In this document: positions 8,360 to 16,161 of the stretch, one piece after another
Position numbering within the stretch: position 1 is the first letter of the stretch
How the letters are laid out: every line of letters begins with the position of its first letter
DNA from: Kiritimatiellota bacterium B12222
GTDB lineage: Bacteria; Verrucomicrobiota; Kiritimatiellia; SS1-B-03-39; UBA6053
Length of the DNA stretch: 64,000 nucleotides
Direction of reading: 5' to 3'
Assembly (NCBI GenBank): GCA_029719485.1
Contig: CP120722.1
Location: forward strand, 4,340,001 to 4,404,000
Made by a program: the position numbers and the translations under genes
Notes under the pieces: generated by a model
The model's input: the letters and a program-made list of their open reading frames with translations, nothing else
What the model was told of the DNA's origin: nothing
Database searches by the model: none

Positions 8360-10642
8360 TTAGAAAGAATATCCAATGAGAAAACTAAAGAGTCCACCCG
8401 GTTCTTCATTCCATGGAGAGCTTTTGTCCTGCCATGAGTAATCGAAACGCAAAGGGAAACCTGGCATGTCCACCCGTAAGCCCACTCCATAACTTGAGTT
8501 GGCCCCCTCGATATTTGAATCAAAGGGATCCATATTCACAACCCCCCAATCATAAAACATCGCATAACGAAACATTTCGGTAATCGGAATGGTGTATTCG
8601 ATGGAAGCAAACAGCGAGGTTTGCCCTCCAATCGGATCCCCATTGTCATCCACAGGACTCACCTCACGGAACTCAAAACCACGAACGGTACGAGATCCCC
8701 CTAAGAACAAACGATCAAAGATAGGTACCCCATCCGAATCCCCATAGTAATCGACACTCCGCGCCCAGCCTTGAATATTCAAAGTGTGATCAAAGAAAAC
8801 GGGATAGAAGTAGGAACTCCGAGCCCCCACTTCATAAATCGATTCATCAAAGCCCAAGGGACCACCAGTGAAGCCCGTATTTAAAATAATCCGCCCCCCC
8901 TGGGTGGGAATCCATACATCATTTCGGGTATCCCGGGAGAACGTGAAATCTAATCCAGCCCGCATGGTATCCCCTTCTTCCGCCACAATCCATTCCGACG
9001 CATTTTCGGCCACATTATAGACATCAATTTGTTCCAGGGTGTAGGTGATTGCCCCACGCCAACGGGTGGTCAAAGCCTTGCGCAAGCCAATACTAAAACC
9101 CGTATTCCGTTGATCATAGTCATCGGAATAAAACCGGCTATCATTTTGGAACCCCGTCACACTCAACGCTAAACGGCGATTCAAAAACCAAGGACGTACA
9201 TAATTAATGTCAATATCCTGACGCTCTGTACCCAATTGCAAACGGGTTTTCAATTTTTGTCCCCCACCCGTGAATGAAGGGGGATCGCCAATATCAAAGT
9301 TTCCTTGTGACAACTCAACAAATCCAACCAAACTGTCTTCACTTGAGTAACCTACCCCAGCCAAAAACTGACCGCTTCGGCCCTCTTGCACATCAAACTC
9401 TAAATCGTAAACCCCGGGATTCTCCGTCGGCAACAAGGTATAATTGGCCGAATCAAAAAATCCTAAATTCCGCAAACGGGCCGCACTTTTTCGGGCCAAT
9501 ACTTCATTGAGCGTATCCCCTGGATAAATCAACAATTCCCGACGAATCACCGAATCTTTGGTACGCGTATTTCCCCGAATCAAAACGTCGCGAATCTTGG
9601 CAACCCGCCCTTCATTTACGGAATAAATAATATCGACCCGATTCTTCTGCGCCGTGAGCAGGATGCGTTCATTCACCCGGGTTTCAGAGAAACCACGGTT
9701 ATTGTAAAAATCTCGGATCTTGCTTCGACCTTCCTGAATTTTATTGGAAGCCGCAATGCCCCCTACCTGCAGTGGCACCTGTGCACCCAACAAAGAAGAG
9801 GGGTAAAGAGTGTTACCTTCAATGCGGATACTATTCACGATATACTGCTCGTAAGGCGTAATGGGAATGGTGATCTTTAACCCTTTTTTCAAGGGTGCAA
9901 TCTCATAAGGACCCGCTTTGGCATCCAAATATCCTAAGCGCCGATACATTTCTTCCAGCATGGATAGATCCTGACGCAATTGAGGTTCATCTAATTTTCC
10001 ACGTCCCGTCAAACCACTCAAGATCCAAGTATCTTTCTGCCCCATCACCCGTTTTAATTGCGTGCGGGTGTATTCAATACGACCCGGGAACACAATTTCC
10101 TTCACTTTCCACTGCTCCCCTTCATCAACGATAATGGTCAACTGCGTAAAGCCTTCCGCATCGGGAGGCGTTAATTCCACCTCAAATTCGACCAAGGTAT
10201 AAAAATCTTTTTGATACTTTTCGTTCACCGCATCCAATTTAGTCATCACCATGGGAATATCCACCCGATCACTTAAATTGAGTTCCAGCAAATCGCGTAC
10301 TTTTGCATTCGAAAAATGCTGCGCACCTTCAACGGTGATACTGCGCAATCGCGGACGCTCTTCAACCACGTACACCAAAACAATCCCCTCTCCCTCAGGA
10401 TTAATTTCCGCACCCACATAGGCATAACGTCCGGTTTCCTGCAAACTTCTGATGTCTTGATTGACCAAAGTCGGATTGTACTGCGCCCCCACGCGAGGCT
10501 GGATAAAGGCTTTGACCGCGGATAACTCAATTTCATGCCCAGGAGTCTTACTCCGAACTTGAATATCCAAAATTTCAATGGCCCATAATTGGCATTGAAA
10601 ACAACAAATAAGAAAGAGAATCGAGCAAAGTAGTTTTTTCAT
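8360..10642 (-). CDS. bamA: Outer membrane protein assembly factor BamA
   Basis: BamA is the core of the machine that inserts beta-barrel proteins into the outer membrane. The protein has about 760 residues. A signal peptide (MKKLLCSILFLICC) is followed by POTRA repeats, for example RLRSITVEGAQHFSNAKVRDLL and RIEGNTLYP. The C-terminal barrel includes the VRGF element (RTVRGFEF) of the inner-strand lock, and the last residue is Phe (FLIGYSF), as needed for barrel recognition. I chose the ATG at 10642 over an in-frame TTG at 10660 because it begins the signal peptide. It follows dnaB by 18 bases. Confidence 0.95.
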   Translation of the reverse strand: MKKLLCSILFLICCFQCQLWAIEILDIQVRSKTPGHEIELSAVKAFIQPRVGAQYNPTLVNQDIRSLQETGRYAYVGAEINPEGEGIVLVYVVEERPRLRSITVEGAQHFSNAKVRDLLELNLSDRVDIPMVMTKLDAVNEKYQKDFYTLVEFEVELTPPDAEGFTQLTIIVDEGEQWKVKEIVFPGRIEYTRTQLKRVMGQKDTWILSGLTGRGKLDEPQLRQDLSMLEEMYRRLGYLDAKAGPYEIAPLKKGLKITIPITPYEQYIVNSIRIEGNTLYPSSLLGAQVPLQVGGIAASNKIQEGRSKIRDFYNNRGFSETRVNERILLTAQKNRVDIIYSVNEGRVAKIRDVLIRGNTRTKDSVIRRELLIYPGDTLNEVLARKSAARLRNLGFFDSANYTLLPTENPGVYDLEFDVQEGRSGQFLAGVGYSSEDSLVGFVELSQGNFDIGDPPSFTGGGQKLKTRLQLGTERQDIDINYVRPWFLNRRLALSVTGFQNDSRFYSDDYDQRNTGFSIGLRKALTTRWRGAITYTLEQIDVYNVAENASEWIVAEEGDTMRAGLDFTFSRDTRNDVWIPTQGGRIILNTGFTGGPLGFDESIYEVGARSSYFYPVFFDHTLNIQGWARSVDYYGDSDGVPIFDRLFLGGSRTVRGFEFREVSPVDDNGDPIGGQTSLFASIEYTIPITEMFRYAMFYDWGVVNMDPFDSNIEGANSSYGVGLRVDMPGFPLRFDYSWQDKSSPWNEEPGGLFSFLIGYSF

Positions 10643-10660
10643 GCAGCTGATTAAATTCAA

Positions 10661-12055
10661 TTAGAGGGGTGAATCCATGTCTTGTCGTTCCCGGTTCTCA
10701 AATCGGGTGGTTTCCTCAAAAAAGCTTAATTCGACTTCCCCTACCGCACCATTACGATTTTTAGCGATATCCACAATCGCCAAGTTGGGTTCTTGCGCAC
10801 GGGGATCGCCGGGATAACGTGCGGGACGACGCAACAGCATCACCACATCGGCATCCTGCTCAATCGCACCCGAGTCACGCAAATCCGAAAGTTTAGGGAC
10901 CCCACTGGTCCGATCTCGTTTTTCAGCATCACGACTCAACTGACTCAACACCATCACCGGAACATTCAGTTCCTTGGCCATCGATTTCAATTCCATTGAA
11001 ATTCCAGCAACCTCTCGTTGCCACCCATCCTTGCTTTGCTTCGCGCAATGCGCAATCTGCAAATAATCCACCACAATAAAGGCTAAATCGTGCTTCGCTT
11101 TCAAGCGACGTGCACGCGCCCGCATTTCCAACACATCCAATCCGCCTGAATCATCAATATAAATAGGAGCGGTTTTAAGTTCTTCGCCCGCATTCATCAA
11201 CCGGGAATGCAATTCCGCCGGTAACGTACCGCTCATCACTTTCCCCATCGATACCCGTGCACGACAACAAATCATACGTTGCACCAAAGATCCTGCTGAC
11301 ATCTCCAAACTAAATACCGCCACTCCACGCTGACGTTTTTCAGGATCCCCGGCACCCATCGCCACATTTTCCGCAATATTCAAAGCCAAAGAGGTTTTTC
11401 CCATCGACGGACGAGCCGCCAACACAATCATTTCCGTGGGTTTGAGACCATGAAGCATTTTATCGATGTCCCGATATCCACTGCCCACCCCAATCATTTT
11501 GTTTTGATTATCGGCAATCTCATTCAAATCGTTGATGGCCGTTCCAATCAACTCACCCCAAGGGTGCCACACCACGCTACTTCCCCCCAACAAACTAAAG
11601 AACGCGCTTTGGGTTTCCGTCACCAACAACTCAACATCTTTATCAGGATCGTAACATTTATCTACCGCTTCCCGGGCGCATTTAATCACTTCCCGCATCA
11701 ACGATTTTTCACGAACCACCTGCACATAGCTTTCCGCATGCACAGAAATCGGCGCGGCATCCATCACCGCCTGCAAATAAGTCAGCCCCCCCACTTCTTC
11801 AAATAGCTGTTTTTCCCGCAAGCGGTTACTCAGCATCACCCCATCGATCAGCTTATTCGCCGTCTGCATCTCCACCAAGGTCTCCCAGAGTTTCTGGTGA
11901 GCGGGGAGGTAAAACGAATCAACCCGAATGCCGCGCTCGACCGCAAGGTCGACCACTACATCCGGGTTAGTAATTGCGCATCCAATAAGGCCCCGTTCCG
12001 CCCCCTCATCATGGGGCGGTGTCTCCAAACCATTGGAAACGGAGCCTCTGGACAC
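10661..12055 (-). CDS. dnaB: Replicative DNA helicase DnaB
   Basis: This is the hexameric 5'-3' helicase of the replication fork, 464 residues long. The N-terminal domain starts PHDEGAERGLIGCAI. The RecA-like domain has Walker A ARPSMGKTSLALNIA, followed by the DnaB motifs AVFSLEMSAGSLVQRM, FIVVDYLQI (Walker B) and VMVLSQLSRDAEKR. The C-terminal NRNGAVGEVELSF is the usual end. The start is a GTG at 12055 preceded by a strong GAGGAGG that lies within the last codons of rplI, with nine bases between. The gap to rplI is four bases, so the two are probably translated together. Confidence 0.95.
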   Translation of the reverse strand: MSRGSVSNGLETPPHDEGAERGLIGCAITNPDVVVDLAVERGIRVDSFYLPAHQKLWETLVEMQTANKLIDGVMLSNRLREKQLFEEVGGLTYLQAVMDAAPISVHAESYVQVVREKSLMREVIKCAREAVDKCYDPDKDVELLVTETQSAFFSLLGGSSVVWHPWGELIGTAINDLNEIADNQNKMIGVGSGYRDIDKMLHGLKPTEMIVLAARPSMGKTSLALNIAENVAMGAGDPEKRQRGVAVFSLEMSAGSLVQRMICCRARVSMGKVMSGTLPAELHSRLMNAGEELKTAPIYIDDSGGLDVLEMRARARRLKAKHDLAFIVVDYLQIAHCAKQSKDGWQREVAGISMELKSMAKELNVPVMVLSQLSRDAEKRDRTSGVPKLSDLRDSGAIEQDADVVMLLRRPARYPGDPRAQEPNLAIVDIAKNRNGAVGEVELSFFEETTRFENRERQDMDSPL

Positions 12056-12059
12056 TAGC

Positions 12060-12518
12060 TTACGCCTCCTCGTCGGCTACAACTTCAACCTTCAGGTCGG
12101 CCGCAACTTTTGGATGGAGACGAATCCGTACCTCATAAGAACCGAGTTGGCGAATGGGAGATCCGAGATGAACCTGTTTCGCTTCGATTTTCAGACCTTT
12201 GTTGTTGGCTTCTTCTGCAATTTCACTTGCAGCAACCGAACCATACAAACGACCTTCCGCAGAAGTTTTTACTTTCAAGGTAACAGACGTAGCTTTTACT
12301 TTTTCAGCAAAAGCTTCAGCGCCGGCTTTGTCTTCCAGCAATTGTGCTTCACGTTCAGCGCGAGCATCCGCCAGTTTTTCAATCAAACGGTCGCTGACCG
12401 GTTGGGCGTGACCCTTTGGCAACAAGTAGTTGCGGGCGTGTCCATCTGCAACAGTGACTACGTCACCAATGATGCCGAGGCCTTCTACGTCATTCAATAA
12501 AATCAGTGTTTTTGACAT
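12060..12518 (-). CDS. rplI: 50S ribosomal protein L9
   Basis: This is L9 of the large subunit, 152 residues. The N-terminal domain has LLNDVEGLGIIGDVVTVADG and the signature GHARNYLLPKGHA. A helix rich in Ala and Glu connects to the C-terminal domain (VTLKVKTSAEGRLYGSV). An acidic end (EVVADEEA) encodes the Shine-Dalgarno sequence of dnaB. It belongs to the rpsF-ssb-rpsR-rplI cluster that is conserved across many bacteria. Confidence 0.96.
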   Translation of the reverse strand: MSKTLILLNDVEGLGIIGDVVTVADGHARNYLLPKGHAQPVSDRLIEKLADARAEREAQLLEDKAGAEAFAEKVKATSVTLKVKTSAEGRLYGSVAASEIAEEANNKGLKIEAKQVHLGSPIRQLGSYEVRIRLHPKVAADLKVEVVADEEA

Positions 12519-12549
12519 TGGAAATTTCTCCGTTTATAACGTTATTGAA

Positions 12550-12780
12550 TCAGCGAAGCAGTCCCATAACCCGAGCCTTACGAATGGCACGTGTCACTTG
12601 ACGTTGCTGTTTTGCATTAGCACCGGTTACGCGGCGGGGGAGAATTTTTCCCTGTTCAGTCATAAACTTTTTGAGCAGTTCATGATCTTTATAATCAATT
12701 TCCTGTACCCCTTCGAGGTACGCACATGTTTCTTTTGCCATTACTGGTTTTTCCTTTGGGTTATTCGCGGCTTTTTTCAT
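12550..12780 (-). CDS. rpsR: 30S ribosomal protein S18
   Basis: This is S18 of the small subunit, 76 residues, the binding partner of S6 encoded two genes upstream. The core motif is [26 protein letters not shown], followed by [17 protein letters not shown], both diagnostic. One cysteine remains (CAYLEG), not the zinc-binding four-cysteine set. It lies 31 bases before rplI. Confidence 0.96.
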   Translation of the reverse strand: MKKAANNPKEKPVMAKETCAYLEGVQEIDYKDHELLKKFMTEQGKILPRRVTGANAKQQRQVTRAIRKARVMGLLR

Positions 12781-12815
12781 CCGCAGGTGGAGTCGGCAGC
12801 GTGCCGGCCCCGTAC

Positions 12816-13262
12816 TTAAAATGGAGGGAGATCGTCTTCGTCGGCCCCACTATCCGCCATTGGCGGCTTAGGACTCTTCATGGGAGCGGCACTGGGGCTT
12901 TCCTGACGCGGTGCCCCGCCTTCGCTACGCGTACTTAGAAACTGAATACGATCTGCCACAACAGAATGCTTGCTACGCTTCCCTCCACCATCTTTGGCTT
13001 CCCAGGTTTCGTAACGGAGCTTTCCTTCTAACAGAATCGGAGATCCTTTTTCCAAGTATTTATTCGAAGCCTCAGCCTGGCCTCCAAACGCAGTGACATC
13101 CACATAACAGGGGCGGTCTACCCATTCACCCTGTTGGTTTTTCACTCGTTCATTTACCGCCAGACGCAACTTTGCAATCGCCATACCCGAGGGGGTATAC
13201 GATAACTCAGGATCCGCAGTCAAATTACCGCAGAGTACAATCCGGTTGAGAGAGGCCGACAT
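12816..13262 (-). CDS. ssb: Single-stranded DNA-binding protein
   Basis: SSB protects single-stranded DNA and recruits repair and replication proteins. The protein has 148 residues. The OB-fold runs over the first 110 or so ([50 protein letters not shown]). A disordered Pro- and Ser-rich linker follows, and the acidic tip DEDDLPPF is the protein-interaction tail. It sits between rpsF and rpsR, its classic position. Confidence 0.96.
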   Translation of the reverse strand: MSASLNRIVLCGNLTADPELSYTPSGMAIAKLRLAVNERVKNQQGEWVDRPCYVDVTAFGGQAEASNKYLEKGSPILLEGKLRYETWEAKDGGGKRSKHSVVADRIQFLSTRSEGGAPRQESPSAAPMKSPKPPMADSGADEDDLPPF

Positions 13263-13273
13263 TTCCGAAATCC

Positions 13274-13576
13274 TTACTTGGCCGCAGCCACTTCAGGCAA
13301 GCGTGTGAACTGAACGCGAAAAATCGCAGGGTCCAATTTCAACAGGCTCTGCAATTCAGAGATTTTTTCACCGTCAAGTTCCATACGCAATAATGCATAT
13401 TCACCAACAGTTTGTTTGTGCATAGGACGTGCAAATGTTTTGCGGCCCATACGTGAGGCTTTGTTTGCACTGCCACCCAAGCTTTTAATGCTGGCGTTCA
13501 AGCGGTCCAAACCTTGTTCGATTTCATCCTCAGTGAGGGATTCAGGAAGAATCACCATTGCTTCGTATCGGTTCAT
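13274..13576 (-). CDS. rpsF: 30S ribosomal protein S6
   Basis: This is S6, 100 residues. It starts MNRYEAMVILPESLTEDEIE and contains SRMGRKTFARPMHKQTVGEY, both conserved in the family. The frame continues two codons upstream to a TTG, but the ATG at 13576 matches the family start. It is placed 11 bases before ssb and 30 bases after pth. Confidence 0.95.
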   Translation of the reverse strand: MNRYEAMVILPESLTEDEIEQGLDRLNASIKSLGGSANKASRMGRKTFARPMHKQTVGEYALLRMELDGEKISELQSLLKLDPAIFRVQFTRLPEVAAAK

Positions 13577-13606
13577 AATCAATTCTCTTTGTAGTAGTCG
13601 TTATCG

Positions 13607-14203
13607 TTACTTCTCGGGGGGTCCCGAATTAAAATGGTTCATAGACGGCGTCACGCCGTCACGGAGAATCCGTTCCAACGCATCAGCGCCTTGTTCCCGC
13701 AACTCCGACACCGCGTCGGCCTGTTCCGGACTCCAGGGGCCAAGCAGATAATCAATCAACTTGTCACCCGAAGGTCGTGGACCTACCCCCAACCGCAGCC
13801 GGGGAAAATCCTCTAAATTGTCCAACTCTTGAATGACCGAAGTCACCCCATTATGTCCGCCTGCCCCGCCTTTCTTGCGGATACGCAAACGCCCCACTGG
13901 AAATGCCACGTCATCAAAGACTAACAACATCTCCTCTGGGGAAATTTTCCAGCGTCGCATCGCTTTTCGCACTGCAACTCCGGAACGATTCATAAACGTG
14001 CGGGGCTTGAGTACCCGCACCGTAGAACCCTCTACTTGCCAAGTCGCGCCCCATGCTTGCAAGCCGAAAGCGCGACGAAAACGAAGATGATGACGTTCGG
14101 CCAAGGTGTCGAGCACCTCAAATCCGATGTTGTGCGGCGTATGATCATAGCGTGGGCCAGGATTACCTAAACCCACTACTAATCGAATACCCTGCTCCGT
14201 CAT
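13607..14203 (-). CDS. pth: Peptidyl-tRNA hydrolase
   Basis: Pth recycles tRNA from peptidyl-tRNAs that drop off ribosomes. The protein has 198 residues. Conserved pieces are VVGLGNPGPRYDHTPHNIGFEVLD with the catalytic His in PHNIG, PRTFMNRSGVAV, LLVFDDVAFPVGRLRIR and GAGGHNGVTSVIQ. It lies between rplY and rpsF in the ribosomal run, with 14 bases to rplY. Confidence 0.95.
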   Translation of the reverse strand: MTEQGIRLVVGLGNPGPRYDHTPHNIGFEVLDTLAERHHLRFRRAFGLQAWGATWQVEGSTVRVLKPRTFMNRSGVAVRKAMRRWKISPEEMLLVFDDVAFPVGRLRIRKKGGAGGHNGVTSVIQELDNLEDFPRLRLGVGPRPSGDKLIDYLLGPWSPEQADAVSELREQGADALERILRDGVTPSMNHFNSGPPEK

Positions 14204-14217
14204 CGTGGAAAAGCCGA

Positions 14218-14865
14218 TTAAGCTTCTTCGTCTTTAGCACCCGTAAGTACTTCAGGCTCAGATGCAGCCTCTTCTTCTGCATCATCAGATCCTGCAGAAA
14301 CACGTGGTTTCAGAATCGTAGCAATGCTAATGTCTGCATCGGACAATAAAACGAATCCTTCAGGTAATTTCACATCACCCACATTCAAACTGTCGCCAAT
14401 ACCCAAGTCAGTTACGTCCACCAAGAAGGACTCAACCAAATCAGAAGCTTTGCATTCAACTTCGATTTCACGGGTTTGTACGTCCATGGTACCACCACCA
14501 GACAAAACACCTTTGGGGGTACCGTCAAATTCGAGGGCCACCATCACTTTGATCATACGATCCAAGCTGATTTCATGGAAGTCAACATGGACGATACGGG
14601 CGGTCATGGGATGATGCTGAATTTCTTTGATCAATACGTTACGGGTATCGTTGTCACCCAATTGCAATTCAATCATCAGGTTTTCACCAGAATGATGCTT
14701 GAGCATCATGTTGAAGGCATGCTCGTTCAACTGAACAGCTTCACCCTGTTTACCTTTAGAATAAATAACGGCAGGGATAAATCCACCTGTCCGAAGATTG
14801 GTCAGGTCCGATTTATGGCCAGTAGTGCGGGCTTCAGCTTTAAAAGCTACATTTTGATTTACCAT
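14218..14865 (-). CDS. rplY: 50S ribosomal protein L25 / general stress protein Ctc
   Basis: This is a 5S rRNA-binding protein of the L25/TL5/Ctc type, 215 residues, with an N-terminal L25 domain (RTTGHKSDLTNLRTGGFIPAVIY, then NVLIKEIQHHPMTARIVHVDF). It also has the C-terminal TL5 beta domain (VVALEFDGTPKGV, REIEVECKASDLVESFLVDV). An acidic Glu- and Ala-rich tail ends the protein. The order rplY-pth is common, as both genes concern tRNA and ribosome quality. Confidence 0.94.
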   Translation of the reverse strand: MVNQNVAFKAEARTTGHKSDLTNLRTGGFIPAVIYSKGKQGEAVQLNEHAFNMMLKHHSGENLMIELQLGDNDTRNVLIKEIQHHPMTARIVHVDFHEISLDRMIKVMVALEFDGTPKGVLSGGGTMDVQTREIEVECKASDLVESFLVDVTDLGIGDSLNVGDVKLPEGFVLLSDADISIATILKPRVSAGSDDAEEEAASEPEVLTGAKDEEA

Positions 14866-14898
14866 GGAAATGTCCTCGAGTTGATCTTTGTTTAGATT

Positions 14899-15828
14899 TT
14901 AGTGAATCCGGAACAGTGAGGTTACGGATTGATAATTGTGAATTCGTAGGATGGCATCACCCAACAAATTGCTCAAAGTGAGTCGGGTCACCGTGTCCCC
15001 TTCATCCACCAAGGGCGGAACAGAATCGGTAGTGACCACATGCGAAATAGCAGATTCGCGAATACGTTTGATTCCATCATCATTCAAGAGACAGTGCGAC
15101 ACCGCTGCCCGAACTGATTTGGCACCTTTTTCTTTCAAAACTTTACTGGCCGCACAAAGTGTACCCGCCGTGGTGGTCATATCATCAACCAATACCGCGT
15201 TGCACCCTTCCACATCACCCACCACAGAAATCACATCCACATCCGTGGCTGAGGTCCGGTTCTTGGCAACTATGGCAATTTCGGCATTTAATAATTGAGC
15301 GTAGGCATACGCCATTTTGGTGCCTCCCGTATCTGGAGAAACCACCACTAAATTATCCAATTCTAAACTCTTGAGATAACTCACAATGACCGGACTTCCA
15401 TAAAGATGATCCACGGGGATATCAAAGAAACCTTGAATCTGCTGAGAGTGAAGATCCACCGTCAATACCCGACTCGCACCCGCAGTGGTCAATAAGTTGG
15501 CCACCAACTTCGCTGTGATCGGAACCCGGGGCTGATCTTTACGATCCTGACGCGCATAACCGTAATACGGCAATACACAAATAATCCGCTTGGCGCTCGC
15601 ACGGCGACAGGCATCCATCAAGATCAATAATTCCATGAGGTTATCGTTGCCCGGTGGAGAGGTGGGCTGAACAATGAACACGTCATGTCCACGAATATTT
15701 TCCAGAATTTTGACAAAAATCTCCCCGTCGGGGAAACGCTTGACTTCTATCTTGGTCAGGCTTTGTCCGATGACTTCAGAGATTTTTTTGCTCAACTCGG
15801 GATGAGCCGTTCCGGAAATAAGTTTCAT
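14899..15828 (-). CDS. prs: Ribose-phosphate pyrophosphokinase
   Basis: This enzyme makes PRPP from ribose 5-phosphate and ATP for nucleotide, His and Trp synthesis. The protein has 309 residues. Conserved segments are RFPDGEIFVKI, VFIVQPTSPPGNDNLMELL, PYYGYARQDRKDQPR (ATP loop), TVDLHSQQIQGFF and the PRPP-binding VLVDDMTTTAGTL. The open frame runs on upstream through tRNA-Gln, but the ATG at 15828 matches the family start. tRNA-Gln lies 26 bases upstream on the same strand, so both may share one transcript. Confidence 0.95.
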   Translation of the reverse strand: MKLISGTAHPELSKKISEVIGQSLTKIEVKRFPDGEIFVKILENIRGHDVFIVQPTSPPGNDNLMELLILMDACRRASAKRIICVLPYYGYARQDRKDQPRVPITAKLVANLLTTAGASRVLTVDLHSQQIQGFFDIPVDHLYGSPVIVSYLKSLELDNLVVVSPDTGGTKMAYAYAQLLNAEIAIVAKNRTSATDVDVISVVGDVEGCNAVLVDDMTTTAGTLCAASKVLKEKGAKSVRAAVSHCLLNDDGIKRIRESAISHVVTTDSVPPLVDEGDTVTRLTLSNLLGDAILRIHNYQSVTSLFRIH

Positions 15829-15854
15829 TAGAGAATTTAGGGATAAAAATAAGG

Positions 15855-15928
15855 TGGTTGCCCGACAAGGGCTCGAACCTTGACTGAGAGGATCAAAACC
15901 TCTAGTGCTACCATTACACCATCGGGCA
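15855..15928 (-). tRNA. tRNA-Gln (TTG)
   Basis: Read on the minus strand, the acceptor stem TGCCCGA pairs with TCGGGCA. The anticodon arm AGAGG/CCTCT closes TTTTGAT, giving anticodon TTG, and the T-loop is TTCGAGC. CCA is encoded. The gene heads the prs-to-lpxD run. Upstream on the same strand there is a TTGACA, but no well-spaced -10 box that I can defend. Confidence 0.95.
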
Positions 15929-16100
15929 TTTCGTAAAACGAAAGGGGAGGAGCAAGTAACTATATCTTGCTCATATGTCAAGCATGTCTAGGGAAAAGAA
16001 TCGACAGCATGACCAAAACCTTAAATTTGCTGCGCGCACTATAATCTGAGATTCTTCATGTGGCAAGCCCTGTTCTTGAAATAAGAGGGTAGAAAATGAA

Positions 16101-16142
16101 GGGAAGGCCGTAAAACACCCCATTTTACGCCTACTTCCCCCT
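16101..16142 (-). terminator. Hairpin after the HerA-like ATPase gene
   Basis: An inverted repeat with inner arms CGTAAAA and TTTTACG (16109-16115 and 16123-16129) is extended by imperfectly paired GGGAAGG and purine-poor flanks. It lies 20 bases beyond the stop codon at 16162. The following bases on the minus strand are only moderately T-rich, so termination is plausible but not certain. Confidence 0.4.
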
Positions 16143-16161
16143 TCCCTCACGTTTCAAGCGC

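Noticed and set aside
15829-15981. N-terminal extension of prs
   Set aside because: The frame is open but translates tRNA-Gln; the family start is at 15828.
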